The notes under the pieces were generated by a model. It saw only the letters and a program-made list of their open reading frames with translations, was not told where the DNA came from and did no database searches. The position numbers and the translations under genes were made by a program. Below, in pieces: positions 45,101-60,100 of a DNA stretch of 64,000 bases. Numbering within the stretch: the first letter of the stretch is position 1; each line of letters starts with the position of its first letter. The stretch comes from Blastomussa wellsi (taxonomy: Eukaryota; Cnidaria; Anthozoa; Scleractinia; Plerogyridae). The stretch is from the NCBI GenBank assembly GCA_947652115.1, contig OX393565.1, positions 8,415,227 to 8,479,226 of the forward strand, written 5' to 3'.

Positions 45101-48100
45101 AGCACAACCGAGGTAAGTACAGGTCTCACCGCTGCAGGAGTTCTTTGCAGCATTTCCCTCATTTTACTGCCAATCAATTACAAAACGTAATTTTAATCGT
45201 GAAAGGCAAACTTATTGAAATTTCGATTTATTTTACATCCTGCAACTTAAAGGCCTTTTAAAGATTAAGAGGAAGTAACTTAATTGCTCAAATATAATTT
45301 TGAACAGCTTTTTCGTTATGTTTGGATCGCCATAATTTGAGCAGGAGCGCGTTAATGTTTGATTGTAGTCGGACGAACAAAAAATATCAATTAATCAATT
45401 ATTCATTCAATTCATTCACCCATTAGTTCATTAATGAGCTATATAAGCAACAGCGGACATTTTCAGTGTTTACATACCCTCATCTAAACAGAAGGGAGTT
45501 TGTGAGAATTCGAGACGTTTATGCAAACCGAAACGTTGTCGAAGGTTTGCAAAACGTTCGAGAATTCTCCCAAGCCCCAGGTTATTCCGGCGAGAATTTA
45601 CGGTAATTTGTACTTCTATTGGAGGATACCTTAATGCGTAAAATTTTACCGTAATCGATTTTCCATAGTCTCCGCAAACCAGTGCATCTATTTACATTGA
45701 TGAAGAAATAAAGAAATGCAATCACACGTTGAAGGTAAGAAAGGCTAGTGTGTGATTATACAACAATTTTGAGTAAATGTAGAAAATGGGAATCCTCTCA
45801 CAATTTAGTCCAAATTTGCTTTCATGAGATCGGCTAAGAAATTGATTGCTGTTCTTAAAGGGTATGCTTATTGTTGTTTGCCTTTTCAAACCTTCCCTGT
45901 CTACCGTAATATTATTTGTCATAGTTCATTGCACTATATGGCCAATGGAATAACATTCTACACTTATAAGTGATCACCTTTCCGGTTCTGTCTCGTGTAC
46001 CGGTGCTCAGGCAAGCTAGGGAATAACCATTGTATTTTATTTGTTTAGGATTCATTGGTTATCTTAGTGTATTGTTTGGTCTTTTTTAGCGGTTTTTGCA
46101 ATTGAGTACCGCTACACGAGGACAGAACCACTTTTCCGGGAGTGTACCAGCTCTCGTAAGCTTGTAATTCTACTGGTAACAGTTGCTATTGTTTTAGAGG
46201 CTAGGGGCATTGTTCCTGTTGTTTGTTTTATTTTATTATTTTTTTTTTCACGCATGTCGAGCCATTCATGTGAGACCTTACGAGCGCTGCTAAGAAATTC
46301 TTACCTTTACTATCGTGGAATAATTTATGCATGTAACCACTTTTGTTTGATGTTGTTATTGCAGGTGTATGCAATGTCGCAGTGCATACCGAGTAGTGCG
46401 GTAACGGTCACTTATGAATATCCTGGTAAGCAAGCGACCAATTTTATAAACAAACTTTATGTTAGTCCTTTCATCGGTCAGACAGTTCACTTCAGATGCG
46501 AAGCAATCATGTTGTCTTTATTTCAGTCATTTCCCCGCAGATAATACCTGGGGGAGTATTCAAAAGCGCCGTCCGCGCGCCTGAACGGGAAGCTCGCTTT
46601 TGGCTAATTATGTTAGTAACCATGACGACACCTATACTGCCACACATGTGGAAGATAAAAATAAATATCTTCACTGCGCGCAATGAAGATACGATTTTTT
46701 TTATTTCAAAGGAAAGTCCTGTTATTTCATCAGTTATTTAATCAGTATCTATATATTTCCAGTATTGCGGAGGTCACGGGCTCGAATCCCCGTTGAAGCC
46801 CTGATTTTTTCAGGCTTCTTCTTTCCAATTGCTTAAATTGGAAATTCACTGCGATGGTTATTCTTCACTTTCATCAACATTCCCAGTTCAAATATGAATT
46901 ATTTCATACATACGACACAAAACATATTTAATTGCCTTAATAAAATAAAGTCCCATATTTTATCTGACTGTGCGCAACTTTTTTTGCTCGTACCATTGTT
47001 TAACTCGAACGCATTGAAAATTATTTAATTCCATAAACAATGTACTGAACTGTCTATGAAGCGATCGATCTGGGCTACCAAATACGGATTTACAATAACC
47101 CCTGTATGAGTTTGAGAAACATTTGATTTTTTTGTTTCGTCATAGGCTGCCGAAATGTCACCAGTTTTCCAACAGACCTATGCTACAAATGTAAGATAGA
47201 TTTTTAATTTATCTCTGTTACATTTATTGCAGTATTAGTGTCGGCGAGGCTGATTTCCGTTTCGTAAACGGTCGATGCCATTTTTAACGGTCGATGCCAT
47301 AATTGATAACCAGGCTTTTCGGAATGGACGATGCTATATCTGCTCTAGTTTAAGCCTGGACTAGCTCAAAACTGGTTATAATTTGGTGATAGACTAATAC
47401 ACACTTATCAAATGCTTAATTGTTCAATTTCACACTGGTTTGCTTGTGGTTAGCTTTAATTCTTGGGTGGAATAGAATCAAAGAAATAGTTCACTTTAAA
47501 CCAAAAATAAACCAAAAAATTGTCAAAATTGTGCAAAATGGAACTGAATTAACTGACCCAAAACTGATGGCAAATGCTTTTAATAAATACTTTGCAAATG
47601 TAGGAGTTAACTTGGCTAGTTTAATTCCTGATGTAAACAAGTCGCCATTAGAGTATCTTAAGAATCCTTCAACTAATAGCTTCTATTTATTTCCTATTAC
47701 ACCCAATGAGATTGAAACTCTAATTTCAAATTTAAAATCTGGTAAAGCTGCCGGCCCTTATAGAAAACCAGTAAATATCCTTAAAATTGTTAAACATGTT
47801 ATATCTGTTCCACTGGCAACTGTATTTAACAGCTCTATTTCATCTGGGATAGTTCCGGACAATTTTAAATTTGCTAATGTAAACCCTATCTATAAAAAAG
47901 ATTCACAAACCAATCTCTGTAATTATCTCTCAACTTTCTACTTTTAACAAACTGTTAGAGAAATTAATATCAAATAGGCTTCTAATTTTTCTTGAAAAAG
48001 AAAACATATTTTTTAAAGGGCAATTTGGCTTTCGAGCTAAGCACTCCACTGACTATGCTATTCTTAGTATAATTGATAAAGTCCAACAGGCAATTGATAA

Positions 48101-51100
48101 AGGTGATCTTTCTTGTGGTTTGCTTTTAGACTTTAGCAAAGCATTTGATACAGTAGACCATGATATCCTAATTGATAAACTTGAATACTACGGCATACGA
48201 GGTATAGCTAAAGACTGGTTTACTTCATATCTCCAAAACCGTAATCTTGTCACAGTCCCCTGTGGTATTCCTCAAGGATCAGTTCTTGGTCCAATTTTGT
48301 TTTTATTATATATTAATGGTTTTTATCATTGCTCAAAACTTCTTGAATTTCACCTATTTGCTGATGATGCCAACCTGTTCTATAGACATAGAGATATTGA
48401 TACTTTAAAACATAATATAAACGCTGAATTAAATAATGTGAATATATGGCTCTGCCCTAATAAGCTCTCACTAAATATAAATAAATCAAGCTTTATTATA
48501 TTTCACCCCCCTCAGAAAAAGATAACTGGCGATTTCAGTCTGATGATTAATAATGTGTGTCTTAAGCAGGAAAGATATATTAAATACCTTCGTGTCTTTA
48601 TAGACTCAAATTTAACATGGAAACCACAGGTCTAATATATTTCAAAAAAGTTGAAAATGTAGACATCACTATCTTAATTAGCCTATATTATGCTCTGATA
48701 TATCCTTTTTTAATTTATGGAATAATTGCCTGGGGCAACACCTATACAACTACTTTACAACCTATCATTATTTTACAAAAAAAGGCATTGCGCCTGATGA
48801 CATTCTCAAAATTTGATGAGCACTCAAGTCCTTTATTCAAAAAATTAAATATTATTAAACTAAATGATTTGGTCTCCTATCATATTGCACTGTTTTTCAT
48901 CAATATAATACGACATCTGCAGCAAAACAATCGTATTACCTTCCCAGAGTTAGAACAAACTATGGTAAATTTGACATAAGATTCCGAGCCCCTATGATTT
49001 GGAATTCAATAAAAGAACAGTTTAAAACTGCCTCTCTTTCAAAATTTAAATTAAGTCTTAAAGAACAATATCTTGCACTGTATTGATGATACTCTTTGCA
49101 AATAGCTTAAAAAAATTTACTACATCATATTCTCTGTAGCTGGTTTTAACTTTTCAATATTATTTTATAAACCTTAGATGTTGTGTTTGTGTGCATGTTA
49201 GTGTCATGTCTGTGTGTATGATAGTTAGTATATTCATTTGTATTTCCACTGTTAACATTTAATTTAATTTATTTGATCCAGCGCCCTGACATTTTTAACT
49301 CTTAAGTTATTTCAGGGTGCTGGTACCCTTTAATTACTATATTGATATTTAATTTTCTTTTTAATTTATTTGATTTTAACCTCTTGGGTACAATAAACGT
49401 TGTTGTTGTTGTTGGGGCAATAATAAAAGTAAAATAGACTAAGAAAGTCATCTTTTACAACGAAATTTTGTGAGGATTTGGCGGATTGGCCTGTCAAAGG
49501 TTCAGAGTTCGATTCTGGTCATTGACGAACACTCTTTCTTTTTTTTGTTGGTACAAAAATGCTATGATAGCCCAAAAAGTTCTAAGTGTCGAAAAAATGG
49601 CATCGACCGTTTACGAAACAGAAACGTGCGCCGGCGAGGTGTTGTTCAGAGCTCTATGCAGGCTAGCTGACATACCAATCACTGTATGGATTTTCATCTC
49701 CTCCTTAGGGGGGCTACTCGACCCATGTTTGGGTACAGGGGTGCCACTGGAGGTCCGAAACCCTGATCCTCCTTAGGACTAAAATAACCTCAAACACATA
49801 CCCTGTTTAGGACCAAGAAAAATATTTATTTATACCATAGCGCTAATATCTAGTCCTGGAAACGACTTATTGATGACTCATGATGACCGGCTAAATAAAT
49901 ACTGATGAACATTTCTGATTTCGGATATGCTTGAAACTCGACGAAAGTCTTGAAGCCATACCCTGCCTAGGACGACTCCTTAATATTCATACCCTGTTTA
50001 GGATAGACTCGCTTGAATTATGTACCCTGTTCAGGACCAGGAGCCCACAGGACTTAGAGGTCAAAAACCATACCCCATCCAGCGGCACGTCCACGTATAG
50101 CCCATATAAGGGAGTACCTCCCCCCCCACCCGGGGATGTGAAGAAAATCTTGATTTAAGGTTCAAGTTATTTTGCTTTACAGTTGATCCTCCTGAATCCC
50201 CAGACGAACACAGACAAATCAGAAACCTGGCCTACAGAGTGATGTCCATAGATGATGATTACAGATTCAATATGAATGTGTCATGGAACCCACCTGTCTA
50301 CACTTATCTACAAGTTGAGTCTTACTTTCTCATTTGGAAAAGACAAAATGCAAATATTTGGCTCGAACCCTCCATGTTCGGGACATCTTATGTAAGTTGA
50401 CAATCTTATTGCACCTAAACCAATAATGCCAAGAAATACCGTACGGCTTTTTAAGTCCAAATACGTTTGACATCAACGTCGCTTGCCTTAAAACCAAATT
50501 ACTGGTGGACCAACGTTTAAGTCAGGGGCAAACCTAACAACCGATCCGACTGCCAGGCCTCTTACAATGGTGAAACTGGTAGAAACCTTAATACGAAATT
50601 GACTGGGCATAATTAGCGACTTGAAGTGATAATGCAAACAGTTACAATTCTGACCATCACCGACTTACTAACCACAGAATCGACTGGCGCCCTGCTGAAC
50701 GCTTAACCTATAATACCAAATATTTACGTTGACGGACTGAAGAAAATATTGCTATTTTTTGATGATAAGTACTCTTCTTGCCTTTGTTGACGATTGTCCA
50801 TCAACCAAGTAAATTTATGAAATAAGTATTTATTCAAACATTTCCTTTTCCTTTCTTTGTTTACTTTCTTTAGTCCGCTGGCTACATTCCAGTTTTCTCA
50901 TCGAGTGCCTTATTGAAAGCCAAACTAAAAATGTAACTGTGCGCGTGTTTTGATTGTAGAATGTGTTTGTTCAGTATAACTGATTACCAAACTATTTTCC
51001 AAGAGGGGGGTGAATAGGTTCACACAAAAAGCACACGGATTGCGGATTTCATCGAAAAATTAAGCGGATTATCGGATTTCGAAAATGAAGTGGATCACGG

Positions 51101-54100
51101 ATTAGCTGACAATTTTAGCTCGGATTCCGGACTCTGCATGCCATGAAGTTCGGATCGCGGCCTTGGCGTATCTTCAGTCTTGGTCTCAGTGTTATCGTTT
51201 TGTCCATTTTGTGTTTGGACGAGACCCAAACCACCGCTTCACATTAGAACTGCCACAGAAACAAGCAAAGAAGCCTCCTGAAAAATTGCCATCAACTGAA
51301 AAACAACATCTACCGTCCTTTCGGTGAAACTGTTACACAGAAAGTTTTCAAGGAATGTGGATGCGGGTTTGAACGAAAATAGTGGCGAATTGACGGATTT
51401 GTCCAAAAAATAGCACGGATTCGCGGATTCGCGTACCCCTGTTCACCCCCCTCTTCCAAAGAAGAAGTTATCTTTAATCTTTTTAAAAGTAGCTGTACCT
51501 GTGCGAATACTGATTGTGTGTACGCTTGAATTGCAGAGTTTCTGGTAAAACGTTTTAAAATGCTTCTTGTATTTCAGCAAACGTCATATGAAATAACGAA
51601 GTTGAACCCCGGGGAAGTTTATGAAGTCAAAGTAAGAGAGAGATGTTTTATAATAATTGTTCATAAGCATAAGCGTACATTAGCAAATGAAACAAGGTTT
51701 TAATGATTGTTTAAGGGGAATTAAAAACTTCTTTAATTCACCTCTCGGATTTTCCCAGCGACTCATAACGAATTTTCTCTTTTGAAGAAAGCTCCTTATC
51801 ATGCCCTATATCGGCTCGTTAGCGTGAGTAAAGTTTACTGATTCAATGTGAAGCAGCAGTATACCCAAGATGCATATAAATCACACCTTAAGCTTTTCGC
51901 CAGCTGAACTTACGCTGTGTTTTAGTTTCAACTGATAGCAGAACAGGTTGCTTTTAAACGGGCCAATTTTGTTTCACAACTTATATTAAAACATAAAGGA
52001 ACCACGATTCTGCCGAAAATTTCAACAAAACACTGCACAGAATTTTTCATGGGTGGATTAATCAGTTTAAACTTTTCCAACAGCGTTAATCAGAGCTGTA
52101 ACTACCTAAACCCCAACCAGATAAAGATAGAATCGAAAAATGGCTGACTTCTTCCTATATTATTCCTGCGCAATATTGATTATGTGACTACGTGTCTCCA
52201 ATTAAGAGTGATTTATCCACTGCTCAGTATTGCGATTATTTCCTTTATCAGATTCAGCCAACATTCAAGGATTCGCCATTTCTAGGGAGTTGGAAAGAGT
52301 TCTCAATACCTACTCCGAGTAAGTAAACATGTTTCATCATAATCATTAACAAACACATCGTTGAACGTGTGGTTAAATTATAATGTTTTCAAATGCGGAG
52401 ATCCTTGTAGAACAGTACAAAATATGATGTTGAAGGAATATCTTCTTTTTACACAGGTGTTGACCCTGCTGAAGTAACTGTGCGTAAATTGCTGGTTGAC
52501 TTTACTCTCTCACCTCAAAACGGGACCTTTGATTTAAATGTCACTTGGCAGAAACCCTCTTTTATCTACAGTGAAATATCAGGGTATAAGATTTCATATC
52601 AAGTGAATGAGAGAAACACGGTCAAAACTACCACAGTAAGTGTAATACTGAAATGTATGCATTATAAACCAGTGGCTCTACAACACTGGTCTTTGAAAAA
52701 CAATTACAAAACAGTAGGATTTCGCTGTGCACAATCGAGAAATGTCATTTTAAAAAGATATGCAGTATGTTGCCCTATTTCTCGGACACCCCTATTTCCG
52801 GACACTTAGACTTAACGATTCCGTATTTCGTTGAAACAACAAAACAAATCCGATCGATATGTTCCAAAGACTTATCGACTAGTCAGCTTTCGTTTGATGC
52901 TTTCGTGGCTAAGCCACACTCCGTTTAGACGAGAACATTAAAGTTTTCAGTCGAGGTAGGTAAAATTTGTTTCTTCTTAAATGCGATTTTTAGCGCGCTT
53001 CGAATTACCCATTTACAGTTAAGCGGTCCGTTCTCGCAAAATGCGATACAGATTAAACTTTTTTTTGGACATAGGTAAAGCTTAAAGGACTAGGTTTGTC
53101 AGCATATAAGAAATTTCTGTTTTCAGTTTCGTATCTTTAAACTTGACCGCAAAAGAGTTCATTTTCATTTTTGGTGAGATGTTCCTATTTCCGGACACCT
53201 AATGATAGCAAACTAGTTTCTGTTTTAAATGCAGTGTTATCGAAGAGTTCTTGAAAGACAAGGGTTTTTATCACTCCCTTTCGAAATTTCAACTCACCTG
53301 AAATTATTATTTGGAAAAAAATACTTGCGTGTTGTTTTCCAAGTCCAGTCCAGTATCTAATAAATCAGTCGCCAGTCTTCCTCGTCTTGCCGTGATACAA
53401 ATCAAATATGTCGGCTTGAGTGGTTTCAAAACATTGATGACTTGTGGAAATGAGAGTGATGGCAAATTTTCAGCTCGGTAAATTTAATGTGAAAGATTAA
53501 TTAATCAACATGACACGAGCGTGGGACAAAGTAAATTTCTGAGTCCCCGTCACATAAGAACTCAGTAAAAATGATCTAGCTTTCCATGAATTCTCGTAGC
53601 TCAGTGGATAGAGCGCCCGCCCGGTGTTCGGGAGGTCATGGGTTCGATTCCTGTCGGGGACTCAGAATTTTACTTTGTCCCAAACTCGTGTCATGTTGAT
53701 TAATTAATCTTTCACATTGATGACTTCTTCGCAACATAATCGAAAGAAAAAGCTTTCAATTTCGGACAAAAAGTAATCTTTTTAAATGAATGTTTCTTTA
53801 TTCAACTTTTATAAGATATATTTTTCCACGAAGGAGAAGAATGTTGCCAAGAAAAGCGGAGTATTTATCTTGTAACGATCGTACGGAAATACGGCATCCA
53901 ACTCGACGAACTCTTTCCAAAATTACAAGGAATCGAAAGAAATTCAGGCGATGAAACTTTGAGGTAAGATATTACGGTTTATGCAAAAAGTGTCCGGAAA
54001 TAGGGCAACATACTGTGCTGTCTTTTGAAAACTGTGTTTAGAGTCGGAACAAGTTTTTTTTTTACTTATTACAAAAACCTTTTAGATATAAAAGGGTCTA

Positions 54101-57100
54101 GCACCCTTAATCAGTTATGTTATACTTAAATTTATGCATGTAAAAGAAGCAAGAACAAGCATAAAATTAAGCTTTGAATTGCAAATCGCGGACCTGGGAG
54201 TAAAAACTTGTTTAAAGAAGACTGGGACTAGCGAAGCCTTTGACGTCGAAGCACGTTTTCCTGTTTCGTAAACGGTCGATGCCATTTTAGTGGCACTTAC
54301 AATTTTTTTTGACACATCAACCAGAATCGAACCCGGAACTTCTGGCATGCCAATTGCAATATCCCTATCTCACCACTATACTACCATGTTGATCCGCCAA
54401 ATCCCCGCAAAATTTAATTATAACAGTACTTAGAATATTGTCTTAGCCATCAAATAATAGCTAACCAAAACCAAACCAGTGTGAAAGTGAACAATTAAAC
54501 ATATGGTGAGTGTGCAGTAGTCTGTTTCCAAATCATAACCAGTTTCGACTAAGGCCCTGATTACATGAGACCGGTACGAACTCTGATCGGTACGACTCAG
54601 ACCGGTACGATTAACTTTACATGAGCCCGGTCTGAAAGTATGAAGTGATTACAAGAGACCGAGACGAGACTTCAGATCGGCATAAATGTTTACATGAAGC
54701 ATGCAGGAAGTTCCTGTTTTTCTTTTGTGGTCTGCTTCATGTTCGGTCTTTGGTGCTTCCAGTGCTTCAATCAAATCCTCAACCATCGAATCCCTAAAAA
54801 TCCAACGAGTTTGATTTTCTTTAGACTCTTTCCTGTTATCCGCCATCTTGGAATGCTCCAACAACACTCTTGCGCAGGCTCAAAACAGTGATCTCTGACC
54901 GGCCTCAAATCAGTTCGTGTTTACATGGTTCCGTTGTCCCACTTCAGCCCGGTCCGAGTCATTCGTGTCGGTTCAGCAACCGGAGTGAGTGAAACCGGCA
55001 CGAGATTATTTTTCAGACCGGCTTCATGTGAACAGAAAAAAGCATTTGTATGGAGACCGATCTGAAGTCGTACCGGTCTGAGTTCGTACCGGTCTCATGT
55101 AATCAGAGCCTTAGTCCAGACCTAAACTACAACGGACTGAAAGCCTCGTTCATTCCGAAAAGCGTTGTTACCAATTATGGAATCGACAGTTAAAAATGGC
55201 ATCGACCGTTTACAAAAGGGAAAAAAGTGACGTCGACCCAGTGTCATAGTTATAATGGCAAAGCGTGTTCGATCAACAACTTTTATACAGTTCAGTGAAA
55301 ATATGCAAAACAACCATTTCTTAGTGTGTGTATTCAAAGTTCTTGGTCGGAATCGCATGGGAACCAGACAATACGCCAATAGGCCTCTCATAGTTGTTCT
55401 ATTGATAAAAGATCAATTCTCTTGACTTGCTTCATTTAAGAAGGATTTGTTTATTTTGAAACCTGCTTTAGCCACTGTTTTTACTATTTTGCTTTGTACT
55501 TTTTTTACATAGAACAAAACATACTTTAACATTCATGGAATCTTACATGGGGAACCTGTTGCATTCAATGTTAGTATTATATGACATTTTGTGTCTAGGG
55601 TTTGTTTTCTTCTTACGTACAACTAGTGTATAGGTACTACACACAATAACATATCCAGGATAATCTTTATTGTTTCAATTTTCATTTGAGGAAAGCTTTT
55701 GCAACACTGTATGTATTTATGGTCATGTAAATAAAGTTAGCTGTTGTTGTTGTTGTTGTTGTTGCGTGACGGGTGCTTCCTCCTTAAAGATTTTGTATTA
55801 TTATTTATCATTATTATGTTGTATATGAAAAGAAAAGGATGGTAGGGTGGATATAAGGTTACTTTGTTTTCTCTGTAGTATAGAAATGCAGAAAACTATT
55901 TTGAATGCTGTTTTGTAATTAATTCAGCATTCGCGGATCGTTTCACCCACCTTAAATGACATTTCGTGAGCGACATTTACAGTTTATTAAACAATAATTT
56001 ATGATTTTATAATTTTTAACCTCCATATCCCGATCTCAATAAGATGTGTATGGACCCCAGACGCAATATGTTCAGATACACGATGTTTTCACTGCCATGA
56101 TTTTTCCCATGTTTTATCTGTCCAGAAAACGTAGAGTATCGGACGTGTCTATAGCGCTCTATTGGACGCGCTTGCGTTTCGTAAAGGCATTTGATTTTAT
56201 CCTTCTCAAAATCATTGATAATTCACCAAGTTAAAACGAGGGAAATTAGAACCATGACCGCGTGGTTTGGAAATCTGATCTTAATTAGCAGATATTTCAC
56301 GATTTTGCTCCTTCGTTTTCCCGGTGATTTTAGTTTCAATAAAGAAGTAATGTATCAAACACAATGCATCGAAACCGGTCGCGAAACACTTCAATCTCCC
56401 AAATCATTCTAAGCAACATATGGCAGTCTGCGGCCTTTCCCTTCACCAAGGAAACACGGAAAGCCGTAAAACTCTAGAACGGAAATTTATTTTTCAAATC
56501 GGCACTCTTAATCCTCACGGTATCAACGAACGCTTTTCATTCAACTAATTTATTCCGTTGTTTTCACGTTACCAGGCACCAGCCAATAGCGAAGCTCCAT
56601 CTTTCTGTATATAAAAAACACACGACCCACAATTCCTTGATTCGCTCCGACGAAAGGGCTAACGCTCGAAACGTCAGCAATTGAATCTCATTACGGTGGC
56701 CAATTGACATTATCAATCCAGTTGATAAAACCAAATTATATTATCAAGCACAAGGGACTGTCTTCATCACGAGACATTTCCAAACAACTCGAAGCTCGTT
56801 AAAAATACTCGGCTGCGCGTCGTATTTTCAGGCTTATCCTCGGTGTAAGAACCTGTTAAACTCACCAGTGACGTAAAAAAAAGAACGAACAAGACAACCA
56901 AGAACTTCGAAACAATACAGAACACAGAAACAATAGCTCAAAAACAAAGAAAAAAGTCACAGGTTCTTACACCGAGGTAAACCCATTTTCAACTCTTGTC
57001 TCGGTTATTGGAAATGTAATGAAACATGCACTGTCTCTTGCGTTTGATATATTACTTCTATTTTACTCTGCTATTGCATTCGTGATAACAAAACTTTAAT

Positions 57101-60100
57101 CATATTATTTTCGTTTTCTATTGTCACCAGGTTACAACGAAATATTTACATCGCTGGATAAGTGGAAAGCAGTATCGTGTGAAATCCAATGCTCCTGGTC
57201 AGTAAAATAACTCGTTTTTAACTGCGCTGTAGACTAAGTGTAAATGGTTATAGTCTACTCAACTATATATATACGTTATTCCACTAACCCTTGTCCGAGA
57301 GAAAGATGTAAGATGCTTTACGGAATTTTTTATCTCTGTTTAGTGCCTCCTGATAAAGAAGTTACTGTACAGCGTCTTGCACAAGTGGGAGACCTTGTTG
57401 AAGACAAACAGAGCAATACATTTGCTGTTAACTTTACTTGGGAAGCGCCGTCATTCCCATATAGAGACGTGCTTTATTATAACCTGTCATACAAGTTCAC
57501 AGGCTACCCACGTGATCAATTCCCTTGTCCTTCATTGCTGAAGAGCTCAACATGTACGATAACTGGCTTGGTGAGTATTACGGAAAGTGATGAATTATGA
57601 CCATCGGACTTGGGGTGGGGTGGGGGGGAGGCTGTGACCTCTCTGCCGAAAAAAAATACATGGCTATTGAAACGTTTACAGTTCAAACATAGTTCGCCGA
57701 CTCAAACTTGTAAGAACGTTGTAGGTTGTCGTCGTGGTACAAAAGGAGCATAATGAAGAATCCGATTAACCATCATTCCATCTGAACACCAGCTCGATAC
57801 AAACGGTAGGTCTTGTTTGCTCGGTTTCTTCCAGCTTCTGCTGTCCGAATCCTGAGCGTTTTACGCAAAAAAATGTCGACAAGCTGTTAAACTAGCGGGC
57901 TGCAGCCCCCTCGACCCCGGGCTCGTACTCTTCTGCTGTGACCAAATTGATGTTCCTTTTTCATTCAATACGCCTGTGGCTTCATTTGGAAACCAACAAT
58001 ACAATTTTCTCGCTTTTGTTTCTTTGTTAAGGTTCCTACAAGGAAAGTTTGCTTTACCATACCCAGGCCCAATTTACTAGGCCTCCTTTCCAACAAAAAA
58101 TTGTAACTTGAACGTTACCATGACAAGCTTAAAGGCTGGTTCTCACTAGCGCATACACATAAGCACAAGCATAAGCATAAGCAAGTGAGAACACCCGCGA
58201 CATACGCATAAGGACATACACACGCGAAGAATACATTTTTTGACGCAATACTCGATACCAGGTCTCCTCGATGTTTGAAAACAAGATGGCTGACGTCTAC
58301 AGATGTCATAGCGTCCGCCATTTTGCTTGTGATACTTTCCGCAGAAGTCTGGGTCAAAGTAACATGTGATTGGTTGCTTATGCTTATGCTTATGTCGGCC
58401 CCGTTCTCACTTGTGAAAACTGCGACATAAGCATAAGCATAAGCACAAGCCGATATAAGAAAAACAAACCAAACGTGTTCGTTTTTCTTATGCTTTTGCT
58501 TATGTCGCGGGTGTTCTCACTTGCTTATGCTTATGTTATGCTTATGTTTGTGCTTATGCTTATGCGCTAGTGAGAACCGGCCTTAAGGCCGCAACAAAAG
58601 TTCCACCAGCTAACCTGTGTAAAATTGGACTCCTGGTTTGCTTTTGTTGGTTTACAAGTCAGTTTCAAAACAAAGTTTAACTAAACATGTCGGTGTCGAA
58701 AGGGTACATTTAATCCAAGTAAAACAACACCAAATCCGAACCCTTAATCTTGTTGCACGTTACAATTAAGAGTTGAAAAAGCCCGGCGTTAATTATGTTG
58801 CCTTGTTTTCAGAAAGAAACGAAGTTTCTGTTATCGGGAATACTTCCGCAAGATCATGTGAACATTGAGGTAGGCTCACAAAAATCGTATCTTCATAGTA
58901 ATATTTCTAATATTTTGTAAAAAACAACAAAGGGTGGGAGAAAGAGGAAGCTAGTGAATTAGATTTATCGTTCGATTCACTTTTCCCTCCTTTTCATTGG
59001 CCCTACCACGTGACCTACAAATAGCTGCCTACAAATAATGGTCTGCTCATGCGCATTAGCGATTTTTCTACGAATAATAATCTGCTCATAGGTAGTTGTG
59101 TCAATTGTGTTGTGTCCAATTTTCTAGTAGACTCGTAAAAAACATCAGAAATACAATTGATCTGCTCGTCACTGACAAATCACGATATTTTGCTCAACCT
59201 CGTCCAATAATTGTTAATTATTTGCTTGTTACTTTTCATTGAAGGGGCTCAGTCATAATGAATGAAGTTAACTTTGGTAATGTTTAAAACTGCCTTCTAA
59301 TCAAAGGAAGCCTTGGAATAATTGTTTACCAAGGCAGAGAAAACACCTAAGATGCAATAATAAACTGAGAAGAAGCAAGATTGAGAAGGATTGTAATTGG
59401 CAAATTTGAAAAATTTACGCTAAACTTTTCATCCGTGTCATCCGTGACAAAGCCCCTTTAACGTTCTTCGTGAGTTGATGAATTAAGTGTAAGGCCTTGG
59501 GTTTACTGATGTTTTTGTTGCAGGTAACTCCTGTTTACAATGACACGTACATATCGGGGAAAATGAAAGGAACAAAAGTGATTGCACCGGGTTAGTTATT
59601 GAGTTCTTTATTTGCAAAATTAAAAAAAGCAAAGTACTTGCTAATTTTAGCTTTATAAAGTCTAATTAGAATTTATCACTATTACAGTTATTAGGGAGCT
59701 TAAGAAAACCACGACGGCAGCGGCAACGGCAATGTCACTAAACAAAAGGTTTAATGAGGAGAACAATGGCTTTGCACATGCGTTATAATTCTTGGTACAT
59801 TTCTTCGCCGTTTTCTACAAAACAACAACGTGAAATGACCAGATTCTGAGTTGTGTGGAGAACGTGAGCCAGGACGGTTAATTTTCACATTTTTATTTCG
59901 AATTCATCGTTGTGTCATAGATTCAGTTTCGTGATAGCTTTGACAGTGATAAACAAAGTAAATGACTTTAGGGTACCGCGAGATTTGTAGGTAAAATATA
60001 AACTCATTTTTTTATCGACGTTGCCCACGACGTCGCCGTCGTGGTAACTTAAGCTCCCTATTATAGTGACAGGGAGGGTACTAAATCAAATTTCCTACGT

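Larger units (their letters stand above)
52760..54025. mobile_element. ~1.26-kb inverted-repeat element (CAGTATGTTGCCCTATTTC ends)
   Basis: CAGTATGTTGCCCTATTTC followed by GGACAC at the left mirrors GTGTCC-GGAAATAGGGCAACATACTG at the right; GTCCGGAAATA words also recur at about 52790 and 53187. No transposase. The tRNA-like element 53486-53718 is inserted within it. Confidence 0.65.

Noticed and set aside
54115..54348. 77-codon minus-strand ORF
   Set aside because: It overlaps the SINE and shares its GGCATCGACCGTTT word, so it is repeat-derived.
58115..58570. Repetitive Tyr-Ala / Leu-Cys ORFs
   Set aside because: Translation of CATAAG hexamers in the arms of the TTAA element.
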